A stretch of DNA of 64,000 bases from NCBI GenBank assembly GCA_937900415.1, contig CALCEY010000015.1, forward strand, positions 149,543-213,542, in the 5' to 3' direction. Positions 25,660 through 34,675 of this stretch are shown in pieces. A model generated the notes under the pieces. That model saw nothing but the letters and a program-made list of their open reading frames with translations. It had not been told where the DNA came from and did no database searches. Numbering within the stretch: position 1 is the stretch's first letter; every line of letters begins with the position of its first letter. The stretch is from an uncultured Clostridia bacterium. GTDB taxonomy: Bacteria; Bacillota; Clostridia; Peptostreptococcales; Anaerovoracaceae. The position numbers and the translations under genes were made by a program.

Positions 25660-27084
25660 ATGGAATATATGAGTGAAAAATATATAAAGCAGATATTGAA
25701 TATATACAATCATATTGACACCATAATATTGACGGATACAAAAGGATATATAACGTATTACATAACCTACAGACCTGACGTCAATCCTCACAAACCGCAG
25801 GAAATGGTAGGAAAGCACATGCTGGAGGCTTTTCCGATGCTTACGGAAGAAACGAGTACGGTGATGCGGGTAATCAGGACAGGAAAAGCCTCTTTGAACG
25901 AACTTCAGGAGTTCCCTTACGACGGATATGTGGTCAAGAGTATCAATTCTACGATTCCGATAAAGGAAAACGGGAAGTTCGTGGGAGTGGCCAATATGGT
26001 CAGGTATCTGGACGGACCTTTTAAGCGTAACGAAATTATCATAAACATGAAAGAAAAAAAGGATTTCGGCATACGCTACGGCATAGACGATATAGAGGGC
26101 TGCTCGGAAAGTATTTTTTATCTGAAGCAGAAGATAAGAATGGTTGCCGATACAGATTCATCAGTACTCATATACGGAGAAACCGGGACGGGAAAAGAGC
26201 TGACGGCTCAGGCTATACACAGTCTTTCAGGGCGCAGAGAGGACAGATTCGTATCGCTTAATTGCGCGGCCATACCTGAATCGCTTCTTGAGAGCGTGCT
26301 TTTCGGTACTGTGAAAGGAGCCTATACGGGAGCAGAAAACAGGCCGGGATTTTTTGAAATATCCAAGGGCGGAACACTTTTCCTCGATGAAATAAATTCG
26401 ATGGAGATAGGTCTTCAGGCAAAGCTTTTAAGGGTTATAGAGGATAACGAGGTGATCAGGATAGGAAGCAGTATGCCGATAAAAACAGATGTAAGAATTA
26501 TTTCCGCGCTGAATGAAAATCCGATGGAATGTATAAAGAGCGGAAAACTCAGAAGAGACCTTTTCTACAGACTCAGCGTAGTTGAAATAGATATAGAACC
26601 TTTGAGGAAGAGAAAGGAAGATATCTCATATATGACGGACTATTATATAAATTATTTTAATAAAAAGATGAACAGAGCTATAATAGGTATAGATGGGGAC
26701 GTGGAAAAAATCTTTATGAGCTATGACTGGCCGGGAAATGTGAGAGAGCTGAAGAACGTTCTTGAAGGAGCTTTCAACATAGCGACGTCAAGAAATATAA
26801 AGAAAAAATATCTGTCTAACTATCTGCTGCATGAATTGTATATGGAGGGAATAGAAACTGCGGAAGAACATATCATAAGATGGAACGGGGAAGAGGAGTT
26901 TAATCTTGACGAAGCCATCAAGGAATATGAAAGAAATATTATCATAAAAGCCGTTAAAAGTTCTAAAAATTTATCGGAAGCGGCAAAGAAGCTGGGCATT
27001 TCCAGACAGAACCTGAACTACAAGCTAAATAAACATTCTCTACTTGAAAACAACACATTTTCAAAGTATAATATTAAAGAATAA
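25660..27084 (+). CDS. sigma-54-dependent transcriptional activator (PAS-AAA+-Fis HTH)
   Basis: 475 residues from ATG 25660 (RBS gaggg). Residues ~8-120 are a PAS-like sensor domain. The AAA+ domain has Walker A GETGTGKE (173-180), the sigma-54 contact loop as GAYTGA (220-225, usually GAFTGA), and Walker B GGTLFLDE (237-244). The C-terminus carries a Fis-type helix-turn-helix (LSEAAKKLGISRQNLNYKLN). The layout is that of RocR/BkdR-like activators of amino-acid catabolism. It probably turns on the sigma-54 promoter at 22704 in response to a small molecule bound by PAS (inference from adjacency). Confidence 0.92.
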   Translation: MEYMSEKYIKQILNIYNHIDTIILTDTKGYITYYITYRPDVNPHKPQEMVGKHMLEAFPMLTEETSTVMRVIRTGKASLNELQEFPYDGYVVKSINSTIPIKENGKFVGVANMVRYLDGPFKRNEIIINMKEKKDFGIRYGIDDIEGCSESIFYLKQKIRMVADTDSSVLIYGETGTGKELTAQAIHSLSGRREDRFVSLNCAAIPESLLESVLFGTVKGAYTGAENRPGFFEISKGGTLFLDEINSMEIGLQAKLLRVIEDNEVIRIGSSMPIKTDVRIISALNENPMECIKSGKLRRDLFYRLSVVEIDIEPLRKRKEDISYMTDYYINYFNKKMNRAIIGIDGDVEKIFMSYDWPGNVRELKNVLEGAFNIATSRNIKKKYLSNYLLHELYMEGIETAEEHIIRWNGEEEFNLDEAIKEYERNIIIKAVKSSKNLSEAAKKLGISRQNLNYKLNKHSLLENNTFSKYNIKE

Positions 27085-27104
27085 TACAAAGGAAATAACT
27101 GTTT

Positions 27105-27947
27105 ATGGAGACATTTTTTGATAATATAGTTTCGAGCATTGGAATCACAGATGTTCTTGACATTTTGATAGTTGCGTTCATAGTCTATAAGGTTCTCGGC
27201 TTTATAAGAGAGACGAGAGCCGAGCAGCTGGCAAAGGGTCTTCTTGTGCTGGTAATAATAACCCTGGCGTCCAAGGCTTTGCATCTTTATACCCTCAATT
27301 GGATTTTGTCGGGCCTTATGACCGTCGGCATGGTTGCTCTTGTAGTTATATTTCAGCCTGAGCTTCGCCGTGCTCTTGAACACCTTGGCAGAAGCAGATT
27401 TGTAAATGTTTTAAACGGCGTAGATAAAGAAGAGGCCAAGCGCATGGTTCTGGAGATGGTCGAAGCAATTGACAGTATGTCGTCCTCCAGAACTGGCGCT
27501 TTAATTGTAATTGAAGGAGAAATTACGCTGAACGATATAGTTGAGACAGGTACTGTCATAGATGCGGCAGTATCTGCCGAAATGATCGGCAATATATTTT
27601 ATGAGGGAGCTCCTCTTCACGACGGAGCGCTGATAATACGCGGCGACAGACTTCATGCGGCAGGCTGCGTGCTTCCTCTGACTCAGAACAAGCAGCTTTC
27701 AAAGGAGCTTGGCACCAGGCACAGAGCCGGAATAGGCATAACGGAGAATTCAGACGCGATGGTAATCATTGTTTCGGAAGAAACAGGAGTCATATCAATA
27801 GCGCAGAACGGCAATCTTACCAGATTCGTAGATGTTAAGAAAATTGAGAAGACTCTGCTCGGAATGTATTTTGACGGGGAGAGAAAATATACCTTTACAG
27901 AGAGAATCAATATGATGCTGAGAGGTGGAAAAAATGCTGAAAAGTAA
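27105..27947 (+). CDS. cdaA: diadenylate cyclase CdaA
   Basis: 280 residues. Three N-terminal TM helices (about 13-33, 42-60, 66-83) anchor a DAC domain with the catalytic motifs DGALII and GTRHRAGIG. It makes c-di-AMP from two ATP. Forms the canonical Firmicutes operon with cdaR (14-nt overlap) and glmM, linking c-di-AMP to potassium/osmotic balance and cell-wall precursor supply. Confidence 0.95.
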   Translation: METFFDNIVSSIGITDVLDILIVAFIVYKVLGFIRETRAEQLAKGLLVLVIITLASKALHLYTLNWILSGLMTVGMVALVVIFQPELRRALEHLGRSRFVNVLNGVDKEEAKRMVLEMVEAIDSMSSSRTGALIVIEGEITLNDIVETGTVIDAAVSAEMIGNIFYEGAPLHDGALIIRGDRLHAAGCVLPLTQNKQLSKELGTRHRAGIGITENSDAMVIIVSEETGVISIAQNGNLTRFVDVKKIEKTLLGMYFDGERKYTFTERINMMLRGGKNAEK

Positions 27948-29127
27948 GAAGTTTAACATCATATTGGCATTGATAGCGGCAGTAGCTCTTTGGGCCTATG
28001 TTCTGGGTGAAATCAATCCCACCTCAAGTACTGTTATCAGAAACGTGCCTGTAAATTTTGTCAATGAAGAGGCGCTGGAGGCAGAAGGGCTGACTATCGT
28101 CAGCGTAAGTGCGGAAGCTGTAAACGTGACAATATCGGGACAGAGAACTGCAATCACGAGGGCAGACGCCGGAGATTTCAGCGTGACGGTTGATGTGGAA
28201 GCGTTAAAAGTAGGTGAAAACACTGTAAGATTAAACGTAACAGGACCGAGAAGCGTTGAGATAGAGCGGACGAACGTTGAAAAATTAACGATAGTCGTAG
28301 ATAAGAAAGTTTCAGTGGAAAAGCCCGTTGAGACTTCCGTCACAGGAGAAGTGGCAAAGGATAAGGAGCTTTCCATTGAAAATCAGGATAAAGAAACGGC
28401 TGTGGTCACCGGTCCTGAGTCACTGGTGACAAGGGTAGAAAAGCTGACGGCATATATAAAGGTCGAAGATATAGGAAGCGAGCCAAAGACTCTAAGCGTA
28501 GAGCTGACTCCGGCAGATAAGAACGGTGTAAAGGTTGAAGGCGTGGAGATAGAAGGTGGGAATAAGCTGGAAATATCCGCTGTCATGCTGAGTAAAAAGA
28601 CGGTGCGTCTGATTGTGCCGGTTTCAAATCTTACCTCCTCCGGAATAGAAAGGCAGCTTGATGCGCCTGAAACCGTAGTGATACGGGGAAGAGAGGAAGA
28701 CCTGGCTGATGTGCAGAGCATAACATGCCGCAGTATAGACCTTGGAAATATTACGGAGTCAGAGACATTGACGCTGGAGCCTATTCTGCCTGACGGAGTA
28801 GAGCTTTCCGAGTCATATAGAACGCTCACTGCAGAGGTTACGGTCAAGGAAACTGTAACCAGGACTTTTGAGTTTTCTGAAAGCGATATAATATTCACGA
28901 TCGAGGCTCTGGGGCTTTCCTACAGCGTGGAAAATGCAGATTTTGAAGTGACGGTTTCGGGACGGGAAAGCGTTTTGGAAAATATTGCGAAATCAGACTT
29001 TATACTTTCTGTGGATACGGAAGGACTTGAAGCGGGAACTCACAGCCTAAAAGTAATCGTGAAATGCGAAAAGGATGTGTCTGAAATTGATATAACACCG
29101 GCCAAGGCGGAGGTAATCATAAAATAA
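27934..29127 (+). CDS. cdaR: CdaA regulator CdaR (YbbR-domain protein)
   Basis: 397 residues from ATG 27934, preceded by gaggtgg; an in-frame GTG at 27925 is part of that RBS. One N-terminal TM helix (about 9-25) and then about four YbbR repeats of ~85 residues outside the membrane, each with V-x-V-x-G and P-x-x-V-x-V-x-G-type strands. CdaR binds CdaA and modulates c-di-AMP production. Overlaps cdaA by 14 nt. Confidence 0.92.
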   Translation: MLKSKKFNIILALIAAVALWAYVLGEINPTSSTVIRNVPVNFVNEEALEAEGLTIVSVSAEAVNVTISGQRTAITRADAGDFSVTVDVEALKVGENTVRLNVTGPRSVEIERTNVEKLTIVVDKKVSVEKPVETSVTGEVAKDKELSIENQDKETAVVTGPESLVTRVEKLTAYIKVEDIGSEPKTLSVELTPADKNGVKVEGVEIEGGNKLEISAVMLSKKTVRLIVPVSNLTSSGIERQLDAPETVVIRGREEDLADVQSITCRSIDLGNITESETLTLEPILPDGVELSESYRTLTAEVTVKETVTRTFEFSESDIIFTIEALGLSYSVENADFEVTVSGRESVLENIAKSDFILSVDTEGLEAGTHSLKVIVKCEKDVSEIDITPAKAEVIIK

Positions 29128-29142
29128 GCGCGAGGTGAAATA

Positions 29143-30492
29143 ATGGGAAGATTGTTCGGAACGGACGGCGTCAGAGGAATCGCTAATAAGGAGCTTACTC
29201 CGGAGCTGGCGTTTAACCTGGGAAAAGCAGGGGCTTATGTCCTTAAACGTGAAAATAACAAGCCTGTGGTAGTAATAGGCAAGGATACGAGAATTTCGGG
29301 AGACATGCTTGAGAACGCATTGACGGCCGGAATTTTAGCTGTGGGAGGAAACGTAATCAAGGCAGGCGTGATACCGACGCCTGCCGTAGCATATCTGACA
29401 AGGTATTATAACGCCGACGCGGGAATAGTGATAAGCGCTTCACACAATACCTTCGAATACAACGGAATAAAATTTTTTAACAGCGACGGATATAAGCTTG
29501 ACGATATGCTGGAGGAAAAGATAGAGGATATAATCATAAGCAGTATAGACGTAAACAGCCACATTACCGGCGATAAGGTAGGGAAATGTCTGGAGGCCGC
29601 AGAGGACGCCGCAGAGCTTTATGCTGCTAATCTTGCGAATACGGTTGATTTTGAGCTTGACGGGAAAAAAATCGTGTTAGACTGCGCCAACGGAGCCGCT
29701 TATCGTGTGGCTGAAACTGTCTACAAAAAGTTGGGAGCCGAAGTAATCGTAATAGGCAACGAGCCTAACGGCATAAATATAAATGACGGCTGCGGTTCGA
29801 CGCACCCCGAGAGAATGGCTCAGGCGGTGAGAGAAGCAGGCGCTGATATAGGGCTTGCATTCGACGGAGATGCAGACAGGCTTATAGTGGCAGATGAGCT
29901 GGGAAATGTAATAGACGGAGACAGAGTAATAGCGATATGCGCCCGTATGCTTAAGAAGCAGGGAAGATTGGCGGAAAACAGAGTTACGGCCACAGTTATG
30001 AGCAACATAGGTTTTCATAAAGCCATGGAGGCTTCCGGAATCATAGTAGATGTGACCGGAGTAGGAGACAGATATGTATTGGAAAAGATGCTCGAAACGG
30101 GCTGCGTCATAGGAGGAGAACAGTCGGGACATATAATATTCAGAGAGCATACGACAACAGGAGACGGAATACTTTCATCTCTTCAGCTGATGAAAGCATT
30201 AACGGGCGGAGAAAAGAAGCTTTCCGGTCTGGCGGCGGAAATAGAGATTTTCCCGCAGGTTCTCGTAAACGCCAGAATAAACAATGATTACAAAAAGACG
30301 TACATGAACGACGAAGAAATCGCAGCGGCCATAGATAAGATAGAGAAAGATATGGCAGGAAGAGGAAGAGTTCTCATACGGCCTTCCGGTACGGAACCTC
30401 TGGTGAGAGTCATGCTGGAGGGAGAAGATGAGGAACAGCTTCTGATGGCGGCAGAGGAGCTTGCCGGCTTGATTGAAAGAAAATTAAAGTAG
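29143..30492 (+). CDS. glmM: phosphoglucosamine mutase
   Basis: 449 residues. GTDGVRGIAN at the N-terminus, the active-site serine loop VISASHNTFEYNGIKFF, metal loop LAFDGDADRLIV, sugar-specificity loop GGEQSGHI and phosphate-binding RPSGTEPLVRVM. Converts glucosamine-6-phosphate to glucosamine-1-phosphate for peptidoglycan. GlmM is known to bind CdaA in Firmicutes; the operon context fits. Confidence 0.96.
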   Translation: MGRLFGTDGVRGIANKELTPELAFNLGKAGAYVLKRENNKPVVVIGKDTRISGDMLENALTAGILAVGGNVIKAGVIPTPAVAYLTRYYNADAGIVISASHNTFEYNGIKFFNSDGYKLDDMLEEKIEDIIISSIDVNSHITGDKVGKCLEAAEDAAELYAANLANTVDFELDGKKIVLDCANGAAYRVAETVYKKLGAEVIVIGNEPNGININDGCGSTHPERMAQAVREAGADIGLAFDGDADRLIVADELGNVIDGDRVIAICARMLKKQGRLAENRVTATVMSNIGFHKAMEASGIIVDVTGVGDRYVLEKMLETGCVIGGEQSGHIIFREHTTTGDGILSSLQLMKALTGGEKKLSGLAAEIEIFPQVLVNARINNDYKKTYMNDEEIAAAIDKIEKDMAGRGRVLIRPSGTEPLVRVMLEGEDEEQLLMAAEELAGLIERKLK

Positions 30493-30501
30493 GAGAATGA
30501 T

Positions 30502-32337
30502 ATGTGCGGTATAGTAGGATACATCGGAAAAGACAATGCCAAGGACGTTATAATAGACGGACTTAAAAAGCTTGAATACAGAGGATACGATTCTGCCGGG
30601 ATAGCCGTGGTAAGAGACGGCATACTGGAGATAAAGAAGCACGTTGGAGGAATAGAAAACCTTGAGAATTTCATAGACGGCGACAACATGGAAAGTCATG
30701 TGGGAATAGGACATACGAGATGGGCGACTCACGGAGCCCCGTCGGATATAAACGCTCATCCTCACGCAAGTCAGGACAACACCATAGCTGTAGTTCACAA
30801 CGGAATAATAGAAAATTATCAGGAGCTTAAACAAGAGCTGATAAAAGAGCATGGGATAAATTTTAAGTCAGAGACCGATACGGAAGTAATAGCGCAGCTT
30901 ATCGGCGTTATATACAGAGAAAAAAAGGATTTGACGGAGTCTGTTTTTGCGGCTGTAGAGAAGATGCGCGGCGCATATGCCATAGTAGCGATAGCTCAGG
31001 AGGAACCGGATAAAATCGTCGCCGTAAGAAAGGACGCTCCGCTGATAGTGGGGCTTGGCAGGGGCAGCAACTTTGTTGCCTCCGATATACCGGCTTTGCT
31101 TAAGTACGTTAAAGAGATTTATTTGATAGAAAACAATGAGACAGTCCTGATTACGGCAGATGAAGTCAAGATATTCGATGAAAACAGAAATCCGGTTAAT
31201 CGAGAAGTTTTTCATGTAACGTGGGACGCAGACGCCGCTGAAAAAGAGGGCTATGAGCATTTTATGCTGAAAGAGATTTTCGAGCAGCCCAAAGGTCTTT
31301 CCGAAACTCTCAACAGGAGACTTGACGCAGATGGCAGGATAAATTTAGAAGGAATAACGCTGACAAAAGAGCAGATAGAAAAGATAGACAAGATTTACAT
31401 CGTTGCCTGCGGAACTGCTTATCATGCCGGCCTTGTGGGAAAATACATCATAGAAAAGATAGTAAGGATTCCTGTAGAGGTAGATGTGGCTTCAGAGTTT
31501 CGTTACAGAGAACCTCTCATAGATGAAAAAACTCTCTTCATAGCTATAAGCCAGTCAGGAGAGACCCTTGATACACTGGAAGCTCTCAGAGAAGCCAAAT
31601 CAAGAGGAGCAAGGGTTCTAAGCGTGGTAAACGTAGTGGGAAGCTCTGTTTCAAGAGAATCGGACGACGTGTTCTATACATGGGCGGGTCCGGAGATTGC
31701 GGTGGCTTCTACAAAGGCATATACTACCCAGCTTATGTGCATGTACATGCTGGCTCTTTACATGGGACTTGAAAAAGGTTCCATAGAAATGGAATACTAT
31801 GATAAGTTTATAGAAGATTTGAAAAATATCCCTGCCAAGCTGGAGGGATTCCTGAAAAATACAGGCAATATTGAGGCTATGGCTAAGAGGCTTTACAATA
31901 AGGAGCAGGTGTTCTTCATAGGAAGGGGACTCGATTCCGCTGTTTCTTACGAAGGCTCTCTAAAGCTTAAGGAAATTTCATATATCAATTCCTTCGCAAT
32001 AGCGGCCGGAGAACTGAAACACGGTACCATAGCGCTGATGGAGCCGGGAACTTTAGTAATAGCGCTGGCATGTCAGGACTTTCTTTATGAGAAGATGGTA
32101 TCAAACATTCAGGAAATCAAGGCCAGAGGCGCTTACGTGCTGGCGGTTGCCAAGGAAGGCAACGACGCCGTATCCGAGCAGTGTGACGATATGATATATA
32201 TACCTGATGTGCGGGATGAAATCGCACCGCTTTTAAGCGTAGTTCCGCTGCAGCTGCTGTCATATTACGTAGCCAAGGAAAGAGGCTGCGATATAGATAA
32301 GCCGAAAAATCTGGCCAAATCTGTGACCGTAGAATAA
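30502..32337 (+). CDS. glmS: glutamine-fructose-6-phosphate aminotransferase (isomerizing)
   Basis: 611 residues. The N-terminal class II glutaminase begins CGIVGYIG with Cys2 nucleophile after Met removal and carries GIGHTRWATHG. Two SIS sugar-isomerase domains follow (VACGTAYHAGLVGKYIIE, AISQSGETLDTLEAL; SYEGSLKLKEISY), and the end is DKPKNLAKSVTVE. It makes glucosamine-6-phosphate, the substrate of the preceding GlmM. The 9-nt gap to glmM leaves no room for a glmS ribozyme, so expression is tied to the cdaA operon. Confidence 0.96.
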   Translation: MCGIVGYIGKDNAKDVIIDGLKKLEYRGYDSAGIAVVRDGILEIKKHVGGIENLENFIDGDNMESHVGIGHTRWATHGAPSDINAHPHASQDNTIAVVHNGIIENYQELKQELIKEHGINFKSETDTEVIAQLIGVIYREKKDLTESVFAAVEKMRGAYAIVAIAQEEPDKIVAVRKDAPLIVGLGRGSNFVASDIPALLKYVKEIYLIENNETVLITADEVKIFDENRNPVNREVFHVTWDADAAEKEGYEHFMLKEIFEQPKGLSETLNRRLDADGRINLEGITLTKEQIEKIDKIYIVACGTAYHAGLVGKYIIEKIVRIPVEVDVASEFRYREPLIDEKTLFIAISQSGETLDTLEALREAKSRGARVLSVVNVVGSSVSRESDDVFYTWAGPEIAVASTKAYTTQLMCMYMLALYMGLEKGSIEMEYYDKFIEDLKNIPAKLEGFLKNTGNIEAMAKRLYNKEQVFFIGRGLDSAVSYEGSLKLKEISYINSFAIAAGELKHGTIALMEPGTLVIALACQDFLYEKMVSNIQEIKARGAYVLAVAKEGNDAVSEQCDDMIYIPDVRDEIAPLLSVVPLQLLSYYVAKERGCDIDKPKNLAKSVTVE

Positions 32338-32366
32338 AAGATGTTTAAAAGAGAGAGGTACGAAAG

Positions 32367-33617
32367 ATGAAGCAGTATGAAATAAGAGACATCGCTTTAG
32401 CGCCGTCAGGCCATCGAAAGATCCAATGGGTAAAAGAGCATATGCCGCTTCTCAGCGGACTTGAAGAGGAATTCAGGGAAACCAGACCCTTCGCCGGAGT
32501 AAAAATTTCGCTTTCAGTCCATCTCGAAGCGAAAACCGCATATCTGTGTCTTGTGCTTGCAGCCGGAGGCGCAGAAATGTCTGTCACCGGAAGCAACGTA
32601 CTCAGCACCCAGGACGATGTCGCCGCAGCGCTTGCCGATAGTGGCCTTAAAGTCTTTGCTTATCACGGAGCTACCCAGGAGGAATATGACAGACACATAG
32701 AAATGTGTCTGCTGCATAAGCCGAACATCGTTATAGACGACGGGGGCGATCTGGTAAGTTTTCTTCATCTGAAGCGTCCCGACCTCATGGAAGAAGTGTG
32801 GGGCGGCTGTGAGGAAACGACCACAGGAGTTATTCGTCTTAAAGCTATGGAAAAGCAAGGCGTGCTTAAATTCCCTATGGTAGCGGTAAACGACGCCGAC
32901 TGCAAGCATCTTTTCGATAACAGATACGGAACGGGACAATCCACTTGGGACAGTATAATGAGAAATACGAATTTAATCATAGCCGCCAAGACTGTCGTCG
33001 TCGTGGGCTATGGCTGGTGCTCTAAAGGAATTGCCATGAGAGCGGCTTCCCTCGGAGCGCAGGTGATTGTTACTGAGATAAATCCCGTAAAAGCCATCGA
33101 GGCAAGAATGGATGGGTTTTCTGTTATGACGATGGCAAAAGCCGCTGCTTTAGGCGACATTTTCGTTACGGCAACAGGATGCTGTAAGACCATAACCACA
33201 GAGCATATGACGGCGATGAAAGACGGCGCCATACTTTCAAACGCCGGACATTTTAATTGTGAAATAGACATGGAGGCATTGGAAGCTTTCGCTGTGGAGA
33301 AAAAAGAGCGCAGAAATAATATAATGGGTTATAAACTTCCAAACGGAAAGTGGGTAAACGTAATAGGCGAAGGACGTCTGGTCAACATAGCAGCAGCTGA
33401 CGGACATCCTGCCGAAATAATGGATTTGAGTTTTGCAGTGCAGGCAATGTCTGCCAAGTACATAAAAGAAAATCATAAAAATCTGCAAAATATAGTAATA
33501 GATGTATCAGCTGAAATTGACGACATCATAGCCCGCAGAAAATTAAAGGCATGGGGAATCGAAATAGACAAACTTACGCCGGAGCAGGAAGCATATCTGG
33601 ACAGCTGGCAGGTTTAA
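32367..33617 (+). CDS. ahcY: adenosylhomocysteinase
   Basis: 416 residues. VHLEAKTAYLCLVLAAGGAE at the N-terminus, the substrate region ETTTGVIRL, the NAD-binding segment VVVGYGWCSKGIAMRA and NAGHFNCEID near the active site. Cleaves S-adenosylhomocysteine to adenosine and homocysteine. Length matches the short bacterial/archaeal type without the ~40-residue insertion. Only 29 nt separate it from glmS, so it is probably part of the same transcript; no SAH riboswitch fits there. Confidence 0.95.
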   Translation: MKQYEIRDIALAPSGHRKIQWVKEHMPLLSGLEEEFRETRPFAGVKISLSVHLEAKTAYLCLVLAAGGAEMSVTGSNVLSTQDDVAAALADSGLKVFAYHGATQEEYDRHIEMCLLHKPNIVIDDGGDLVSFLHLKRPDLMEEVWGGCEETTTGVIRLKAMEKQGVLKFPMVAVNDADCKHLFDNRYGTGQSTWDSIMRNTNLIIAAKTVVVVGYGWCSKGIAMRAASLGAQVIVTEINPVKAIEARMDGFSVMTMAKAAALGDIFVTATGCCKTITTEHMTAMKDGAILSNAGHFNCEIDMEALEAFAVEKKERRNNIMGYKLPNGKWVNVIGEGRLVNIAAADGHPAEIMDLSFAVQAMSAKYIKENHKNLQNIVIDVSAEIDDIIARRKLKAWGIEIDKLTPEQEAYLDSWQV

Positions 33618-33698
33618 TCCGGAAATACTTGAATATATGCGGATATTTACTGATATATAAGGTTAGATTCGGCGTATGAACATAGGAGGCGAAAATTT

Positions 33699-34274
33699 AT
33701 GAGCATAACTTATGAAGAAATCAAAAATCAGGCAAAGACGGCCTGCGGTGAAGTTGTGGAAGCAGCTAAGCTGAAAAAGGGTGATATCTTCGTAGTGGGA
33801 TGCAGCTCCAGCGAGGTCATGGGCATGAGAATAGGAAAAGGCTCTGACATAAACGCAGCTGAGGCCGTTTACGAAGGTATAACAGAAGTTCTTTATCCGA
33901 AAGGAATTTATCTTGCCGCTCAGTGCTGCGAGCATCTGAACCGTGCTGTAATCGTGGAAAAAAAGGCTCTTGCGCCTTCGGCAGAAATTGTTAACGTAGT
34001 TCCGCAGCCAAAGGCGGGAGGATCGTTTGCAACCACCTTTTACAACAGAGCAGAATGTCCTGTGGCGGTAGAGGAAATCAAAGCCGACGCAGGCATGGAT
34101 ATAGGAGACACATTTATAGGAATGCAGCTTAAGAGAGTGGCGGTTCCGGTGAGAATTTCCATAAAATCTATCGGGGAAGCACATCTGACATGCGCAAGAA
34201 CCAGGCCGAAATTTATAGGCGGCTCAAGAGCCGTTTATGACGATGAGCTTTCCGGCGGCGACGTGCCGAGATAG
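33699..34274 (+). CDS. ywlG: YwlG/DUF436 family protein (TIGR01440)
   Basis: 191 residues, RBS aggaggcg. Family features: ELKKGDIFVVGCSSSEVMG-type start, GIYLAAQCCEHLNRA and VPQPKAGGSFAT near the middle. The function is unknown; homologues occur across Firmicutes. It follows ahcY by 81 nt and ends before a long untranslated stretch. Confidence 0.88.
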   Translation: MSITYEEIKNQAKTACGEVVEAAKLKKGDIFVVGCSSSEVMGMRIGKGSDINAAEAVYEGITEVLYPKGIYLAAQCCEHLNRAVIVEKKALAPSAEIVNVVPQPKAGGSFATTFYNRAECPVAVEEIKADAGMDIGDTFIGMQLKRVAVPVRISIKSIGEAHLTCARTRPKFIGGSRAVYDDELSGGDVPR

Positions 34275-34503
34275 AATGAGCTTTATCTGTTATATGCGTT
34301 TTATGTGGAAAAATAAAAGCCGATAGAAAATACGGTAACAATTTTACCTGCAAAGTCATATTCTATAGTACAACTGAATAAGAGCTGAAGCGGGGCGCTT
34401 TCTCCGGGCCTAAGCTGACGGCTGAGGAATAAGCCGACGTTTGCAATCAGACGCATAAGTCTCCGCAACGCTCAAAAAAATATGAAAGAAGCAGGTGAAT
34501 TAT

Positions 34504-34605
34504 ATGGGAAACAATTGTGGTCTTTTAGGAGATAACGGCGTAGATACCAGTTTGTTATTCTTTTTCTTGTTACTGGTAATCATTTTCTGCAACTGCTATA
34601 ACTAA
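34504..34605 (+). CDS. 33-residue hydrophobic peptide, unknown
   Basis: MGNNCGLLG start, then a 14-residue hydrophobic helix (SLLFFFLLLVIIF) and a CNCYN end. An RBS-like gcaggtgaa precedes the ATG, and a strong terminator follows 21 nt after the stop. Tiny proteins with a short polar head and one helix ending in Cys/Tyr/Asn, such as YjcZ-type proteins, are common in sporulating Firmicutes. The resemblance is in form only. The 229 nt upstream (34275-34503) hold no other gene. Confidence 0.6.
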   Translation: MGNNCGLLGDNGVDTSLLFFFLLLVIIFCNCYN

Positions 34606-34625
34606 AAACCGGTAATACCTACGAA

Positions 34626-34652
34626 AGCCGCCCAAGAAGGGCGGCTTTTTTA
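34626..34652 (+). terminator. intrinsic terminator after the small peptide gene
   Basis: Nine-bp stem aagccgccc/gggcggctt, loop aagaa overlapping, followed by TTTTTT. Confidence 0.9.
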
Positions 34653-34675
34653 TAAGCTCAAATGAAATTGCAAAA

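Noticed and set aside
30493..30501. glmS ribozyme
   Set aside because: The 9-nt glmM-glmS gap is far too short, and nothing similar is seen before cdaA.
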